From Paulinella micropora (taxonomy: Eukaryota > Cercozoa > Imbricatea > Euglyphida), in assembly GCA_009731375.1 (NCBI GenBank), contig BJOX01000074.1, positions 173,970 to 237,969 on the forward strand: a stretch of 64,000 nucleotides of DNA, given 5' to 3'. How positions within the stretch are numbered: the stretch's first letter is position 1; every line of letters begins with the position of its first letter. Position numbers and translations under genes: made by a program. Under the pieces are notes generated by a model. It did not search any database, was not told the origin of the DNA, and worked only from the letters and a program-made list of their open reading frames with translations. This document shows positions 45,081-54,478 of this stretch, piece by piece.

Positions 45081-48000
45081 ATGGGTAGTCAATATAAATC
45101 GCTCTTAGGCTTGTCTGAAATTGCGGTGAACTCACTAGATATAGCCAACCTTGATTTAACGAACACAAACATAGTGGGCTTATACACAGATAGGGTGCCA
45201 GAAGATGCTGACCCCGTAAATCTGTATTATACTGACGGACGATTTGATGCGAGGTTGGCTTTAAAATCAACGACTGACTTAAAAGAAGGCACTAATCTAT
45301 ACTATACTGATGGTAGGTTTGACGCGCGACTAACCACTAAATCAACCACTAACCTAGCCGAAGGCACTAATTTATATTATACTAATGCTAGGTTTGACAC
45401 TCAATTAGCAACAAAGAGCACAACCAACTTAACCGAAGGAACTAACTTATACTACACCACAGCAAGGGTTAATACAGATTTTGACACAAGGATAGCAACT
45501 AAATCAATAGATGCTTTAAGTGATGTAGTCATAACAGGCAGCCCCGCCGATAACCAACTGCTCATTTATAGCACGGGACAATGGAGAAATGTTGCTTCAC
45601 CTTTTCTTAGATTGGATGGTCTTGCTATGATGTTTGGAGATTTAAATATGGGAGGTTTTAATGTAGCAAATGTCGGTAATGTTGATAGTATTGATGTTTC
45701 TGCTCTTGACACCGCAGTCGTTAAACTAACGGGAGACCAGACTATAACAGGAAACAAAATATTTACTACTTATGTGGGTGTAAAAGATTCAAATCCATTA
45801 AATACAGGTAAGTTATTCTTCAACTATAATAATAAACGCGGGCTCTATTTATTCGTCGGAGGTAGGTGGAGCAACGGGATATCCACTAAGCATTGTTGGT
45901 TCTTCCATACTTCTTGCTTCTACCACGGGGGGTGGAATAACACTGACTGGCAATGTTTTAAATTTTAGTGGCACAACAGCAATTAGCGGACTTCCAGCAC
46001 CATTCTATGACGGCGATGCTTCAACGAAGGCTTACACTGATACGAAACTAGCAAAGGACGGCACAACGGCTATGACGGGTAGTTTAAATATGGGAGGATT
46101 TGCGATTACGAATGTGGGTAATGTTGATGGTATTGATGTATCCGCCCTTGATACCGCAGTCATTAAACTAACGGGAGACCAAACCATAGCAGGAATTAAA
46201 ACATTTAGCAGTGAAATTAAAGCAAATGCGGGGATAACAACAACAACATTAACAACAAGCGACAACGTGGTAGTAGGAGCACGCAAAAGTGTTTTTATTG
46301 ATAGAAAAGCACTCGCCAACAATAAATTAGTCTTATGGGACGGTGGGACACTATCAACAACTGCGTTTTTTGGATTTGGTATTGCTAGTCAAACTTTGGT
46401 TTATAATGTTAATGCTTCAACTGATAGTCATATATTTTACTATGGCGGGACAAACGAATTATTCAGGATTAATAATGGGGAGGTTAATGCTTCAAAGGTA
46501 ATAACAGCAAGTGCGGGAGTATCACGATAACAGCGAATGGCGGACTAAATATGGGGAGCCAGAGTATAACAAATGTAAATCTGGTTGATGGTGTGGATGT
46601 TTCTGTTCTTGATACTTCGGTTGTTAAACTAACAGGAGACCAAACAATAGCAGGAAATAAAAAAATTTCATCAACTATTGAAGTAAGCGGTTCATCCAAT
46701 CCAGCTTCTTTTGATGGTATTGGAATAGCCTTTGATACAAAAATAGGAGTGATTGCAGCACAGAAAACAGCAACAGCGACTTGGTATCCGATACAGATAA
46801 CTGGCTCGTATGTAGAGTTATATTCGGGTGATACTTTGATTATAACCGCATCTGGCACTACACTATCTTTGAACAACAACAAAATTACAAATTTAGCAAC
46901 TCCTACATTATCAACAGACGGAGCGAATAAAAGTTATGTTAATACTAATTTCGTGGGACTAACAGGAGACCAAACAATAACAGGAAGTAAAACATTTAAT
47001 GGAGCGAGCACTGTGATAAAATATCTAACTCTAACGAACAATGCTGATTTTAATAATCAAACTATCACTAATGGTGGAAATATAACATATAATGGGGCGA
47101 GGATATTAAACCAAAATGGAGGTGATATATTATTTTCACAGACATCAGGAGATTATCAGTATTTCTTATTTACTCTAAATACTGCTACAAGTGGAACCGC
47201 AGACCAACGAGGTTATGTATTCACGAATGCAGCATCTGATGTAAAAGGAGCAGGTCTTTATATTTCAAAACTTTTGGATAATAAAAGTGCTTCGTCTGAC
47301 ATTGTCCGTTTTAACAATGCTGGGGGTATGCGGTTTTATGGTGCTTTAGATATGAACTCAAACAACATAACAAGTGCTGGAACAATAACTTCAACCGCAG
47401 GAATAACTACGACAACATTAACAACGAGCGACAAAATAACAACAGCATCAGGCAAACCAATAATCATAGGCAATACAACGAAAGGCACAGGGACGACAGG
47501 TGGTTTAGAATTATATGGAACGGCTTCAAATATCGGAGGAGCACACTTACAAGCAATAACAACGGCGGATGCTTATCCAACATTTCAATTATTGAACTGG
47601 GCACACGACAATATAGGCGTAAGTTTTGATGCTTATTATGACGGCTCAAACTGGAAATCAAGTAATTCTGGTTCAAACTTTCAAATATACAAAAACTCAA
47701 ACAAACTTGCTTTTAACTATAAATCAGGAATAACAGCAGGAAGCAATATAACATGGTCTGAGGCGATGAATGTAAGCACAGCAGGATTATTAACTGCGAG
47801 TGCGGGGATTACATACACTGGCACACTAACATCATCAACAAATACAAGTGGGGCGAAAATAGGAGTTCAGGGAATAACAGACGGAACAAACGCAAAAGGA
47901 ATATTTCTATGGGATACGACTAATACGAGTTGGGGAATTTATGCAGCATCCGGCGGAGGTGGAAACACTAGAAGTTTGGCAAATGGTTTGGCGGTTTCTG

Positions 48001-48971
48001 GAAATGATTTTAGTTCGTATAGTTTTCGGTTTAGGGTTGCTAATGATGCTACGATGGGTTTTGTGTGGGAGAATTCAGCAGAGCAATTGTTGATGTCGTT
48101 AAATGGACTCAATGGGACTTTATGGACAAAAGGATTGATTACGGCAAATGCTGGAATTACATATTCTGGGGTGCTATCATCGGCATTAGCATCAACTAAT
48201 GGGGCAAAAATAGCAATTCAAGGACAAACAGACGGGACGAATGCGAGAGGAATATTTGTATGGGATGCTACTGATTCAAACTGGGGGATTTATATGTCTC
48301 AGTCTGGGAATAATAAATCATTAAGTGGAGGAACAGCACCAGCAGGAGGAGTAGGCGGAGGATTAACTTCTTATTCTATTAGATTTAGAGTGAATGGTTC
48401 TTCAACGAGTGGCTTCATATGGGAGAATAATTCAAATACTGCTTTAATGTCATTAAGAGCAAGCGATGGTCAGTTATGGGTATTGTCTAATCCAATTCAA
48501 TATTCAGACAGGAGAAAAAAAGAAGATATAAAGGAATGCTTAGGCTTAGATTTTATTAATAAGTTAAATCCAGTCTGCTATCGTATGATTGATGACAACA
48601 AGAAATGTAGGACTGGCTTAATAGCACAGGAATTAGAAGAAATACTAACAGAAATGGATATACTAGATTTTGGCGGTTTTATAAAAGAAACAATTATGGT
48701 TCCCTGTCCAAAGCAAAGAAAAGAATACGAATTGAAAGGTGTGAGTGTTAATCCAGAAGATGTTAAATGTATTGAAAGTGGTGATGTCGGTTATGGTATA
48801 GGTTATTCAGAGTTTATCGCACCATTAATTAAAGCCGTTCAACAATTATCAGAAAGAGTAGTTAATTTAGAAAAAGAAAATAAAAATCTTATGAATATAC
48901 TACAAGACCAAACCAACCAATTAGCAGAAATCTGTAAGGACAAGCCCTTACAAACCCAATATAGTTTTTGA
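45081..48971 (+). CDS. S74-type virion fibre protein, element 2 (two frameshifts)
   Basis: Three frames make one protein of about 1,295 residues: 45081 to about 45825, about 45825 to 46515, and about 46515 to 48971. Order: head (LGLSEIAVNSLDIANLDLTN), four repeats of the TDLKEGTNLYYTDGRFDARL type, several beta-helical repeats with VVKLTGDQTI and GITTTTLTTSD, two related Gly/Ser-rich modules near 47800-48480 (GIFLWDTTNTSWGIY; GIFVWDATDSNWGIY), and the S74 chaperone (SDRRKKEDIKECL ... GLIAQELEEIL), ending in a coiled coil. In phage spikes this domain drives trimerisation and then cleaves itself off. A receptor-binding role is likely. The two single-base shifts may be real or sequence errors. 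Confidence 0.75.
48934..48951. terminator. Hairpin at the 3' end of the fibre gene
   Basis: GTAAGGACAAGCCCTTAC, a near-perfect stem inside the last codons. Related hairpins occur at 49388, 50094, 53489, 58498 and 63327. A 3'-end signal is inferred by analogy with the hairpin rule known for Mimivirus mRNA ends. Confidence 0.5.
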
Positions 48972-48975
48972 GATT

Positions 48976-49004
48976 GTAAGTGGTTTTTGTAAAAAAGCAC
49001 TTAC
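48976..49004. promoter_or_regulatory. Hairpin directly before a start codon
   Basis: GTAAGTG, a 15-base T/A-rich loop, then CACTTAC, 1 bp before the ATG at 49006. Same design as 50215-50246 and 56115-56146. Confidence 0.6.
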
Positions 49005-49005
49005 T

Positions 49006-49353
49006 ATGCCACCTAGATTACACCCTCCACCTCCACTCATTGATATGGCAGATGGCGAACTAACACCAGAGTTGAAGAACCGCGTTTTGGATATTTCGTT
49101 GAAGAATGAAGAAAAAAAAGTAGAGCACGAATTGGAAGACAACTGGAATTGTTGTTGTATAAAAAACAGACCAACCGATAGCCGACTTATTAAATACTTA
49201 TTTCAAATGGGTATCATTATCGCCATTATCACCCTATGTATTGTGAGGTTATCTGAAAAGAACTTACCGTGCGAGACAGCCAACACGTATGTAGGAATTT
49301 TAACACTATTGATTGGTATCTGCCTTCCTTCACCTTCTAGTTCAAAGAAATAA
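49006..49353 (+). CDS. Small two-helix membrane protein, element 2
   Basis: 115 residues. N-terminal Pro-rich start, a charged segment with a Cys triplet (NWNCCCIKN), then two hydrophobic segments at about residues 61-81 and 92-109. Nearly identical in the core to 27394-27816 of element 1. An inner-membrane component of the particle or a host-membrane protein is possible; no named family. Confidence 0.65.
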   Translation: MPPRLHPPPPLIDMADGELTPELKNRVLDISLKNEEKKVEHELEDNWNCCCIKNRPTDSRLIKYLFQMGIIIAIITLCIVRLSEKNLPCETANTYVGILTLLIGICLPSPSSSKK

Positions 49354-49387
49354 AAGGGATACCCCTTTTGAACCCCACTGCGGGGTT

Positions 49388-49405
49388 GTAGGGGCTTGCC
49401 CCTAC
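49388..49405. terminator. Hairpin after the membrane-protein gene
   Basis: GTAGGGGCTTGCCCCTAC, a perfect 7-bp stem, within a larger GC-rich module (GGGATACCCC, AACCCCACTGCGGGGTT) that starts right after the stop at 49353. Confidence 0.55.
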
Positions 49406-49446
49406 TAACATTCATATAGTTGAGTTTTATACCAAGAAGCATCATT

Positions 49447-49671
49447 TCAGCAGATTAGCGGAATGGCTTCATCAAAACTAACACACCAATCACTAAAAGG
49501 CTTATACACACATTTAAATTTGGTTTCTATTCCTTTTTGAATACACCACACACAACTTTCATTTTTTTTATCACTGACCCGTGAATAGAAATCGCAGGCA
49601 GTCCGAGCAGAAATATTAATTAATAAAAAGTTTATAAAGATTAGTATAGGAAACTTTTGAAAAAGTTTCAT
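49447..49671 (-). CDS. Cys-rich secreted-type protein, element 2
   Basis: ATG at 49671 gives 74 residues: KLFQKFPILIFINFLLINISA reads as a signal peptide, followed by a Cys-rich domain (CVWCIQKG, KCVYKPFSDWC). The frame stops with TGA after IPLIC. However, the same frame continues NDASWYKTQLYEC, matching the end of the element 1 protein (WYKTQVYEC), so the stop may be a recent mutation or the true end may differ. Opposite strand to its neighbours, as in element 1. Confidence 0.55.
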   Translation of the reverse strand: MKLFQKFPILIFINFLLINISARTACDFYSRVSDKKNESCVWCIQKGIETKFKCVYKPFSDWCVSFDEAIPLIC

Positions 49672-49708
49672 ACGTTTTTGCAAACGTAGCTTTGCAATCA
49701 AAACCATT

Positions 49709-49734
49709 GGAGGTGCGGAGGCGAAGTCTCCGCG
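49709..49734. promoter_or_regulatory. GGAGGTGCGGAGG module directly before a start codon
   Basis: GGAGGTGCGGAGGCGAAG then TCTCCGCG; the GGAG...CTCC parts can pair. It touches the ATG at 49735. Confidence 0.75.
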
Positions 49735-50097
49735 ATGGCAGACTATAAATTCCAAAAGATTATTTTTCTAAGTAATGATTTTGCGGGCGGTAGCAAAACA
49801 TTTGACAAAACCATTAAATTGAACTTTACCCCAACTAGAATGAATGTTAAGTATATACACTATATGAATGATATGACTGAAACGAAAACAAAAATTCTTC
49901 ATATGGATCGCATCGGTATTATTGGAACATTCGCCGACAGCAACACCGCAAACATTTCCAATCTCAGCTACAACTTTGGGATTATTAATTGGACCGACGG
50001 ACAATACAGTTTTAGAGTGCTTAAAACAGACAATGGCAGTATTGAGACTGACCTGCTAGCTGGAAGAATTGTTATTTGTTTAGAATTTCTAGCGTAG
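49735..50097 (+). CDS. Conserved 120-residue protein, element 2
   Basis: Same protein as 28179-28538 (KIIFLSNDF, DRIGIIGTFADSN, WTDGQY), 120 residues, beta-rich, no signal or membrane segment. It lies between the fibre/membrane group and the ATPase in both elements and remains intact in the decayed one. Probably a structural virion protein; not recognised. It ends in TAG, showing that TAG is used as a stop here. Confidence 0.6.
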   Translation: MADYKFQKIIFLSNDFAGGSKTFDKTIKLNFTPTRMNVKYIHYMNDMTETKTKILHMDRIGIIGTFADSNTANISNLSYNFGIINWTDGQYSFRVLKTDNGSIETDLLAGRIVICLEFLA

Positions 50098-50114
50098 GGG
50101 CCTGCTCCCCCTAC
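50094..50114. terminator. Hairpin overlapping a stop codon
   Basis: GTAGGGGCCTGCTCCCCCTAC; its first bases belong to the TAG stop at 50095-50097. Confidence 0.5.
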
Positions 50115-50214
50115 ACATGCTCAACGAGTTGAGCTTTTTGCTCGCAAAAACCCCGCTGTTGTGGTAAGCGATTAAAACAAAAATATATTTTTCTATATAT
50201 AGTTTTTTGAGGTC

Positions 50215-50246
50215 GTAGGAGGTTTTTTGAAAAAAAAAGCTCTTAC
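50215..50246. promoter_or_regulatory. Hairpin directly before the ATPase start
   Basis: GTAGGAG, an A/T-rich loop, then CTCTTAC (one wobble pair), 1 bp before the ATG at 50248. Confidence 0.6.
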
Positions 50247-50247
50247 A

Positions 50248-51078
50248 ATGGAAAAAATTAATGATATACGAGTTAGACCTGTCAGACAAAACGGAGATGG
50301 CGAGAAGATGGCAAAAGGATATAAGTTATTTGATGAACCGTATGCCAATATTTTTCTTCTCGCTCGTAAGAAGAGTGGCAAGACGACAGCACTGTTTGAA
50401 ATCCTGAAACGAACGACCGACAAAAAGACCCGCATTGTTATTATAGCCAGCACAATACATAAGGACAACATATACAAAGAAATGGTGAAGCACTTCAAGA
50501 AGAAGGGAAACCCAATGGCGATATACACATATTTGAAAACGGACGGATACAGTGTGATTGATTACGAGTTAGACAAGCTTAATAAGCCAGAGGAAGAGCA
50601 AGAAGAAGGCGAGATTGTTCAGGACGGTAAAGAGGAAGTAGAAAAGCCAAAGTTTCTTTATTTTGGAAAAGAGGAAAAGAAGAAGCATGGACAAGCACCA
50701 GCAGAAAGACCGAGCAAATACATAACACCAGAAGTCGTGTTCGTGTTAGATGATTTGGGTAGTGGTTTAAGGGATAAGTCCGTTAGCGACCTGTTGAAAA
50801 AAAATCGCCACTACAAGTCAAAAGTGATTATAAGTTCGCAATACCTGAACGACATGAAGCCCGAGGCAATTAAACAGCTGGACTACCTTCTTATTTTTCC
50901 TGGACAGAGTGTTGATAAAATTGAACTTGTATATAAACACTTGGACCTTGGCTACGACCTTGAATACTTCATTCAAAAATATCACGAGGCGACCAAGGAG
51001 AGGTTTAACTTTTTGTATGTGGATGCGGTATCGGACGAACTGAGGCAGAATTTTAACATCGCTTGCGATAGTCAATAA
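50248..51078 (+). CDS. DNA-packaging ATPase, element 2
   Basis: 276 residues. Walker A at 39-47 (ARKKSGKTT, Lys45), Walker B at 163-169 (VVFVLDD, Asp168/169), and a sensor-like SSQ at 196-198. An acidic/Lys-rich insert lies at about 110-155. FtsK/HerA superfamily, A32 group: the ATPase that pumps DNA into the particle in Polintons, virophages and other double jelly-roll viruses. The start was chosen at the ATG after the hairpin and matches the element 1 start. Intact. Confidence 0.88.
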   Translation: MEKINDIRVRPVRQNGDGEKMAKGYKLFDEPYANIFLLARKKSGKTTALFEILKRTTDKKTRIVIIASTIHKDNIYKEMVKHFKKKGNPMAIYTYLKTDGYSVIDYELDKLNKPEEEQEEGEIVQDGKEEVEKPKFLYFGKEEKKKHGQAPAERPSKYITPEVVFVLDDLGSGLRDKSVSDLLKKNRHYKSKVIISSQYLNDMKPEAIKQLDYLLIFPGQSVDKIELVYKHLDLGYDLEYFIQKYHEATKERFNFLYVDAVSDELRQNFNIACDSQ

Positions 51079-51134
51079 TTTCAATAAAAGATTTTTGTAA
51101 TTTTTATTATTTATTTTTTTTCTATACAATATAG

Positions 51135-51440
51135 ATGCCAACATCGCCAGTAATTATTTCAAGACCATCAGGTTATAACATCAGCTACAATCCCAGTATT
51201 CCACAAGCAGGAGGACGAAAGAAGAAGGGAAAAAAGAAACAAACAGGAGGAAAAGTTAATTGGGCCAAGGTCGGAAAAGCGATAGTGGATGCTAATAGGT
51301 TTATCAATAAGAACCAATTGATTTCAAGGGGTGCTACCTTTCTTAGCGATGTCGGAGTGCCTTATGCGGACCGTGTAGCAAAGGCCGCGATGAAACAAGG
51401 ATACGGAAAGCAACGAGGTGGAGCAGTCAAATTTCGTTAA
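51135..51440 (+). CDS. Small basic GG-motif virion protein, element 2
   Basis: 101 residues, Lys/Arg/Gly-rich: MPTSPVIISRPSGYNISYNP, a Lys-rich block ending KKQTGGKVNW, a short amphipathic helix (WAKVGKAIVDANRFI) and a terminus KQRGGAVKFR. The GG pairs resemble cleavage sites of adenain-type proteases. Small basic proteins of this kind are core or minor capsid proteins in adenovirus-like viruses; this is inference. Intact and lies between ATPase and protease in both elements. Confidence 0.6.
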   Translation: MPTSPVIISRPSGYNISYNPSIPQAGGRKKKGKKKQTGGKVNWAKVGKAIVDANRFINKNQLISRGATFLSDVGVPYADRVAKAAMKQGYGKQRGGAVKFR

Positions 51441-51492
51441 ACCCCAATCACAAATGTAAATTATGTTATTATTTTTTTCTCTAACATATACG

Positions 51493-53523
51493 ATGGTTGT
51501 AAAAAAACCGCGAAAACAACGACCACCGAGAATATACAGAACCAAAGATGGCCGACCATATATCAAAGTAAAAGGCAAACGAGCATATCTCAACTTTGGC
51601 GAGAAAACGAATGACCTTTCAACACTTCAAATCGTTAAACTATTTTTGAAATATATGAAAGGGGACAATAAAACGAAAAAAACACGAAAGACAAAAGAGC
51701 GAATAATCAAGTCCGAATTCAATCGCCTTGAACACGAGAACCGCAACCAGATACAAAACAACCTGCTGAAAAAATATGAACTAATACACGAGCAGGAGGA
51801 AAAGGAAAAGAAGTTAAGAGAACAGGCAGAAGATGAGAAGAAAAGAATGGAGAGGAAGGAGAATGCGGAAATGAAGGAAAGACAAGTAAGGGAGGCAAAA
51901 AGAGAGCAAAAACTTATAGAGGATGTAAAATTTGAACAAGATAGAAAAAATAATTTAATGTTATTACCACCTTTCCAACCTCAATACATACAAGCACCAC
52001 CACAAGCACCACCACAAGCACCACAACTAGGACCACCACAAGCACCACAACTAGGGCCACCCCAAGCACCACAAGCACCACAAGCACCACAAGCACCACA
52101 AGCACCAGAAGAAAAACAGATGCCATTGAAAACAAAAGAAGAGAAAAAGGCTGAGAAGGAATTAAAAGAAGAATACATTGAATTAATGAAGAAAGCTGGC
52201 TTTACAACTAAATTAATTAAAAGTTTGAGCAAAACAGAATTTGACAAACTTGGCACAGGAATAGAGAAAGCGATAGCCGATGCCCAATCAGCAGATGAGC
52301 AGAAAGAACTGGCTGAACAATACAAAAAAGAATTAGCACAAGAAAAAAAACGAGCGGAGGCTAAAGCGAAACACTTTGAAATTAAAGATAAAATATCATA
52401 CATATCCGCAGGTTTAAGAAATGATTACAAGTATCCGAAATTGGATATACCCAAAACTTTGGGCCCTGCTTTGGAAAAAGAAATGAAAGCTCGGGGCAAA
52501 CCACCACCAAAAAAAGTTAAAGGAAAACACACGACTGCGGGTATGGCACAAGTTATAGTAGATGAAGGTATTGATTTAGGAATAGACCAGAATGAAATGA
52601 GAAAGAAACTCGCTGATTATTTGGGAATAAACCAAGCTGGTGCTGGGGCAAAAACGATGGAGGAATTAATCCACAAACTTTTAACCATAGCAAAAATTAA
52701 GAAATATTTGAAGAAGGGCAAATACAAGAAGAAAATGAAGAAGAAGGATTATGTAAATAACTTAGTAAATGAAATGAGAAGCGACCCAAACATTAAAAAT
52801 CAAGTTTCAAATACTCTCGGTATTCAACCAACTGAAATTCCACAGCCAGAAGTTCCACAGCCAGAAGTTGAACCGCCAGAAAATGTTCCAGAAGTTCAGC
52901 CACCAGAAGTTCAACCACCAGCAGGGGCAGTAGATGGGGCAGTAGATGAGCAAACGGGAGCAGTAGATGGGGCAGTAGATGTGGAACAAGCGGGTGCGGG
53001 CAGGGGATTAATGACGGACGAAATAGACAACATTATGAAAAAGCACGAATGGTATATCGGCACGGTAGCCAGCGATGAAATAAACAAACTTAAACCAGAA
53101 AAAAGAAAGAAGTATGGATTTATTATGAACTTGGATAAGTCTAGCCAACCAGGCTCACATTGGATTGCTGTTTGGGTTGACTTAATTAAAGACGACTCTA
53201 TTGAAATCTACGACCCGCTCGCACTGTATAAGCCGACTGCGCTATTTCTACACCAAATGAAACAGCTTATTGACAAGAGTAAGCCGAGCACATATCTGCT
53301 TATGAAGGTTAATCAGGTTAAAAACCAAAGCGACACAACAGATACCTGCGGGTGGCATAGTATTAGGTTTTTGTTAGAGCGGGCGAAAGGTAATCGCTTT
53401 AAATTTGCCAGCGGTTGGACAGACTTAAAAGAAAAAGAAGCGGAGGAGTTGAAAGCCCAGAACGGTTATGGTTTTGATACTTTATTTAGTAGGGGTCTGC
53501 TCCCTCTACGACCCCGCCAGTAA
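51493..53523 (+). CDS. Adenain-like maturation protease with long N-terminal region, element 2
   Basis: 676 residues from the ATG at 51493 (MVVKKPRKQRPPRIYR), chosen because element 1 starts at the same place; the frame is open 10 codons upstream without better support. A basic N-terminus (about 1-60), a Lys/Glu/Arg coiled coil (about 75-155), a Pro/Gln/Ala repeat linker (about 165-205), a mixed helical middle, a second Pro/Glu/Val linker, and a C-terminal cysteine protease domain with His556 (SHWIAVW), Asp574 (EIYDPLA) and Cys619 (DTCGWHS). Adenovirus-type (C5/C48-like) proteases are normally about 200 residues, so the fusion is notable. It processes capsid precursors. The last codons overlap a 3' hairpin. 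Confidence 0.82.
   Translation: MVVKKPRKQRPPRIYRTKDGRPYIKVKGKRAYLNFGEKTNDLSTLQIVKLFLKYMKGDNKTKKTRKTKERIIKSEFNRLEHENRNQIQNNLLKKYELIHEQEEKEKKLREQAEDEKKRMERKENAEMKERQVREAKREQKLIEDVKFEQDRKNNLMLLPPFQPQYIQAPPQAPPQAPQLGPPQAPQLGPPQAPQAPQAPQAPQAPEEKQMPLKTKEEKKAEKELKEEYIELMKKAGFTTKLIKSLSKTEFDKLGTGIEKAIADAQSADEQKELAEQYKKELAQEKKRAEAKAKHFEIKDKISYISAGLRNDYKYPKLDIPKTLGPALEKEMKARGKPPPKKVKGKHTTAGMAQVIVDEGIDLGIDQNEMRKKLADYLGINQAGAGAKTMEELIHKLLTIAKIKKYLKKGKYKKKMKKKDYVNNLVNEMRSDPNIKNQVSNTLGIQPTEIPQPEVPQPEVEPPENVPEVQPPEVQPPAGAVDGAVDEQTGAVDGAVDVEQAGAGRGLMTDEIDNIMKKHEWYIGTVASDEINKLKPEKRKKYGFIMNLDKSSQPGSHWIAVWVDLIKDDSIEIYDPLALYKPTALFLHQMKQLIDKSKPSTYLLMKVNQVKNQSDTTDTCGWHSIRFLLERAKGNRFKFASGWTDLKEKEAEELKAQNGYGFDTLFSRGLLPLRPRQ
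53489..53509. terminator. Hairpin at the 3' end of the protease gene
   Basis: GTAGGGGTCTGCTCCCTCTAC, within the last codons, giving the tail RGLLPLRPRQ, which element 1's protein lacks. Confidence 0.5.
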
Positions 53524-53557
53524 AATAAAAATATATTTTAGAATATATAATATACTT

Positions 53558-53582
53558 GGAGGTGCGGAGACTAGTCTCTGCG
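53558..53582. promoter_or_regulatory. GGAGGTGCGGAG module directly before the penton-like start
   Basis: GGAGGTGCGGAGACTAGTCT then CTGCG, touching the ATG at 53583. Confidence 0.75.
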
Positions 53583-54395
53583 ATGGATTACCGTGGTGGG
53601 AGAAGTAGCAACATTTACTATGTCAATAGCAAAAATAGGATAAACGGCTCGGACAGTGATTTCACTCACTCCATTGATATGAAATCGCTAGACAGCCCAA
53701 CACATTGTAAAATTTTACATATATATGTGCCGAAGTCGTATTACTCTGTGGCAAGTCCTTACAACACTTTTACTCTGAGTGAAGATGGATACGAGGCTCT
53801 GATTACGATACCAGAGGGAAACTACACAATGAACAACTTAAAAAATAAACTGGCCGAGGTGCTAACGGCAGACAGCCCCAATGACTACACATACGCAGTT
53901 ACAAGCAACAACACAAACACCGACCCAGAAGACGGCAAGCTATTATTTACAGTAGCGAACAATGGAGGCATTCAACCGCGGTTTATATTTGACACCGAAA
54001 CTCGTATTCACGAAGTAATGGGTTTTGACCGCAACTCAACATATTTCTTTGCTAACAATACCATTAGGTCTCCAAATGTCATAATCTTGACTGGCGAAAA
54101 AACTTTGTATCTACAAAGCGACCTAGTTGGTGAGGGTGATAATCACGTGCTCCAAGAGATATATACGGCAAATGAAATCCCGTTCGGCTCTGTTATCTAC
54201 GATGGCTCGGGCAGTGAATACGGCAAAAGATTATCTACTAGTTCAAGCAATGTGTATAGGTTTTACTTAACTGACGAAAACGACCAACCAGTTAATCTCA
54301 ACGGGCTCGGCATTGTAATGACATTGTTAATTTATCGCGAGACGAATTATTTTAATTTATTTACATCATTTTTTAATCTACTCAAATCTAGGTAA
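53583..54395 (+). CDS. Penton-like minor capsid protein, element 2
   Basis: 270 residues, beta-rich: IYYVNSKNRINGSDSDFTHS, HCKILHIYVPKSYYSVASPY, TRIHEVMGFDRNSTYFF, and a C-terminal hydrophobic/aromatic stretch (MTLLIYRETNYFNLFTSFF). Length, fold-like composition and position directly before the capsid gene fit the single jelly-roll penton protein of Polinton-like viruses. The start is the ATG at the end of the module. Intact and strongly conserved with 32207-33015. I cannot verify the jelly roll by sequence alone. Confidence 0.65.
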   Translation: MDYRGGRSSNIYYVNSKNRINGSDSDFTHSIDMKSLDSPTHCKILHIYVPKSYYSVASPYNTFTLSEDGYEALITIPEGNYTMNNLKNKLAEVLTADSPNDYTYAVTSNNTNTDPEDGKLLFTVANNGGIQPRFIFDTETRIHEVMGFDRNSTYFFANNTIRSPNVIILTGEKTLYLQSDLVGEGDNHVLQEIYTANEIPFGSVIYDGSGSEYGKRLSTSSSNVYRFYLTDENDQPVNLNGLGIVMTLLIYRETNYFNLFTSFFNLLKSR

Positions 54396-54478
54396 TTAAT
54401 TAATTTATTTTTTCTCATATTAAAATATAGGAACCTTTTAAAAAAAGCTTCACCAAAAACTTCGGGCACTTACACAAA

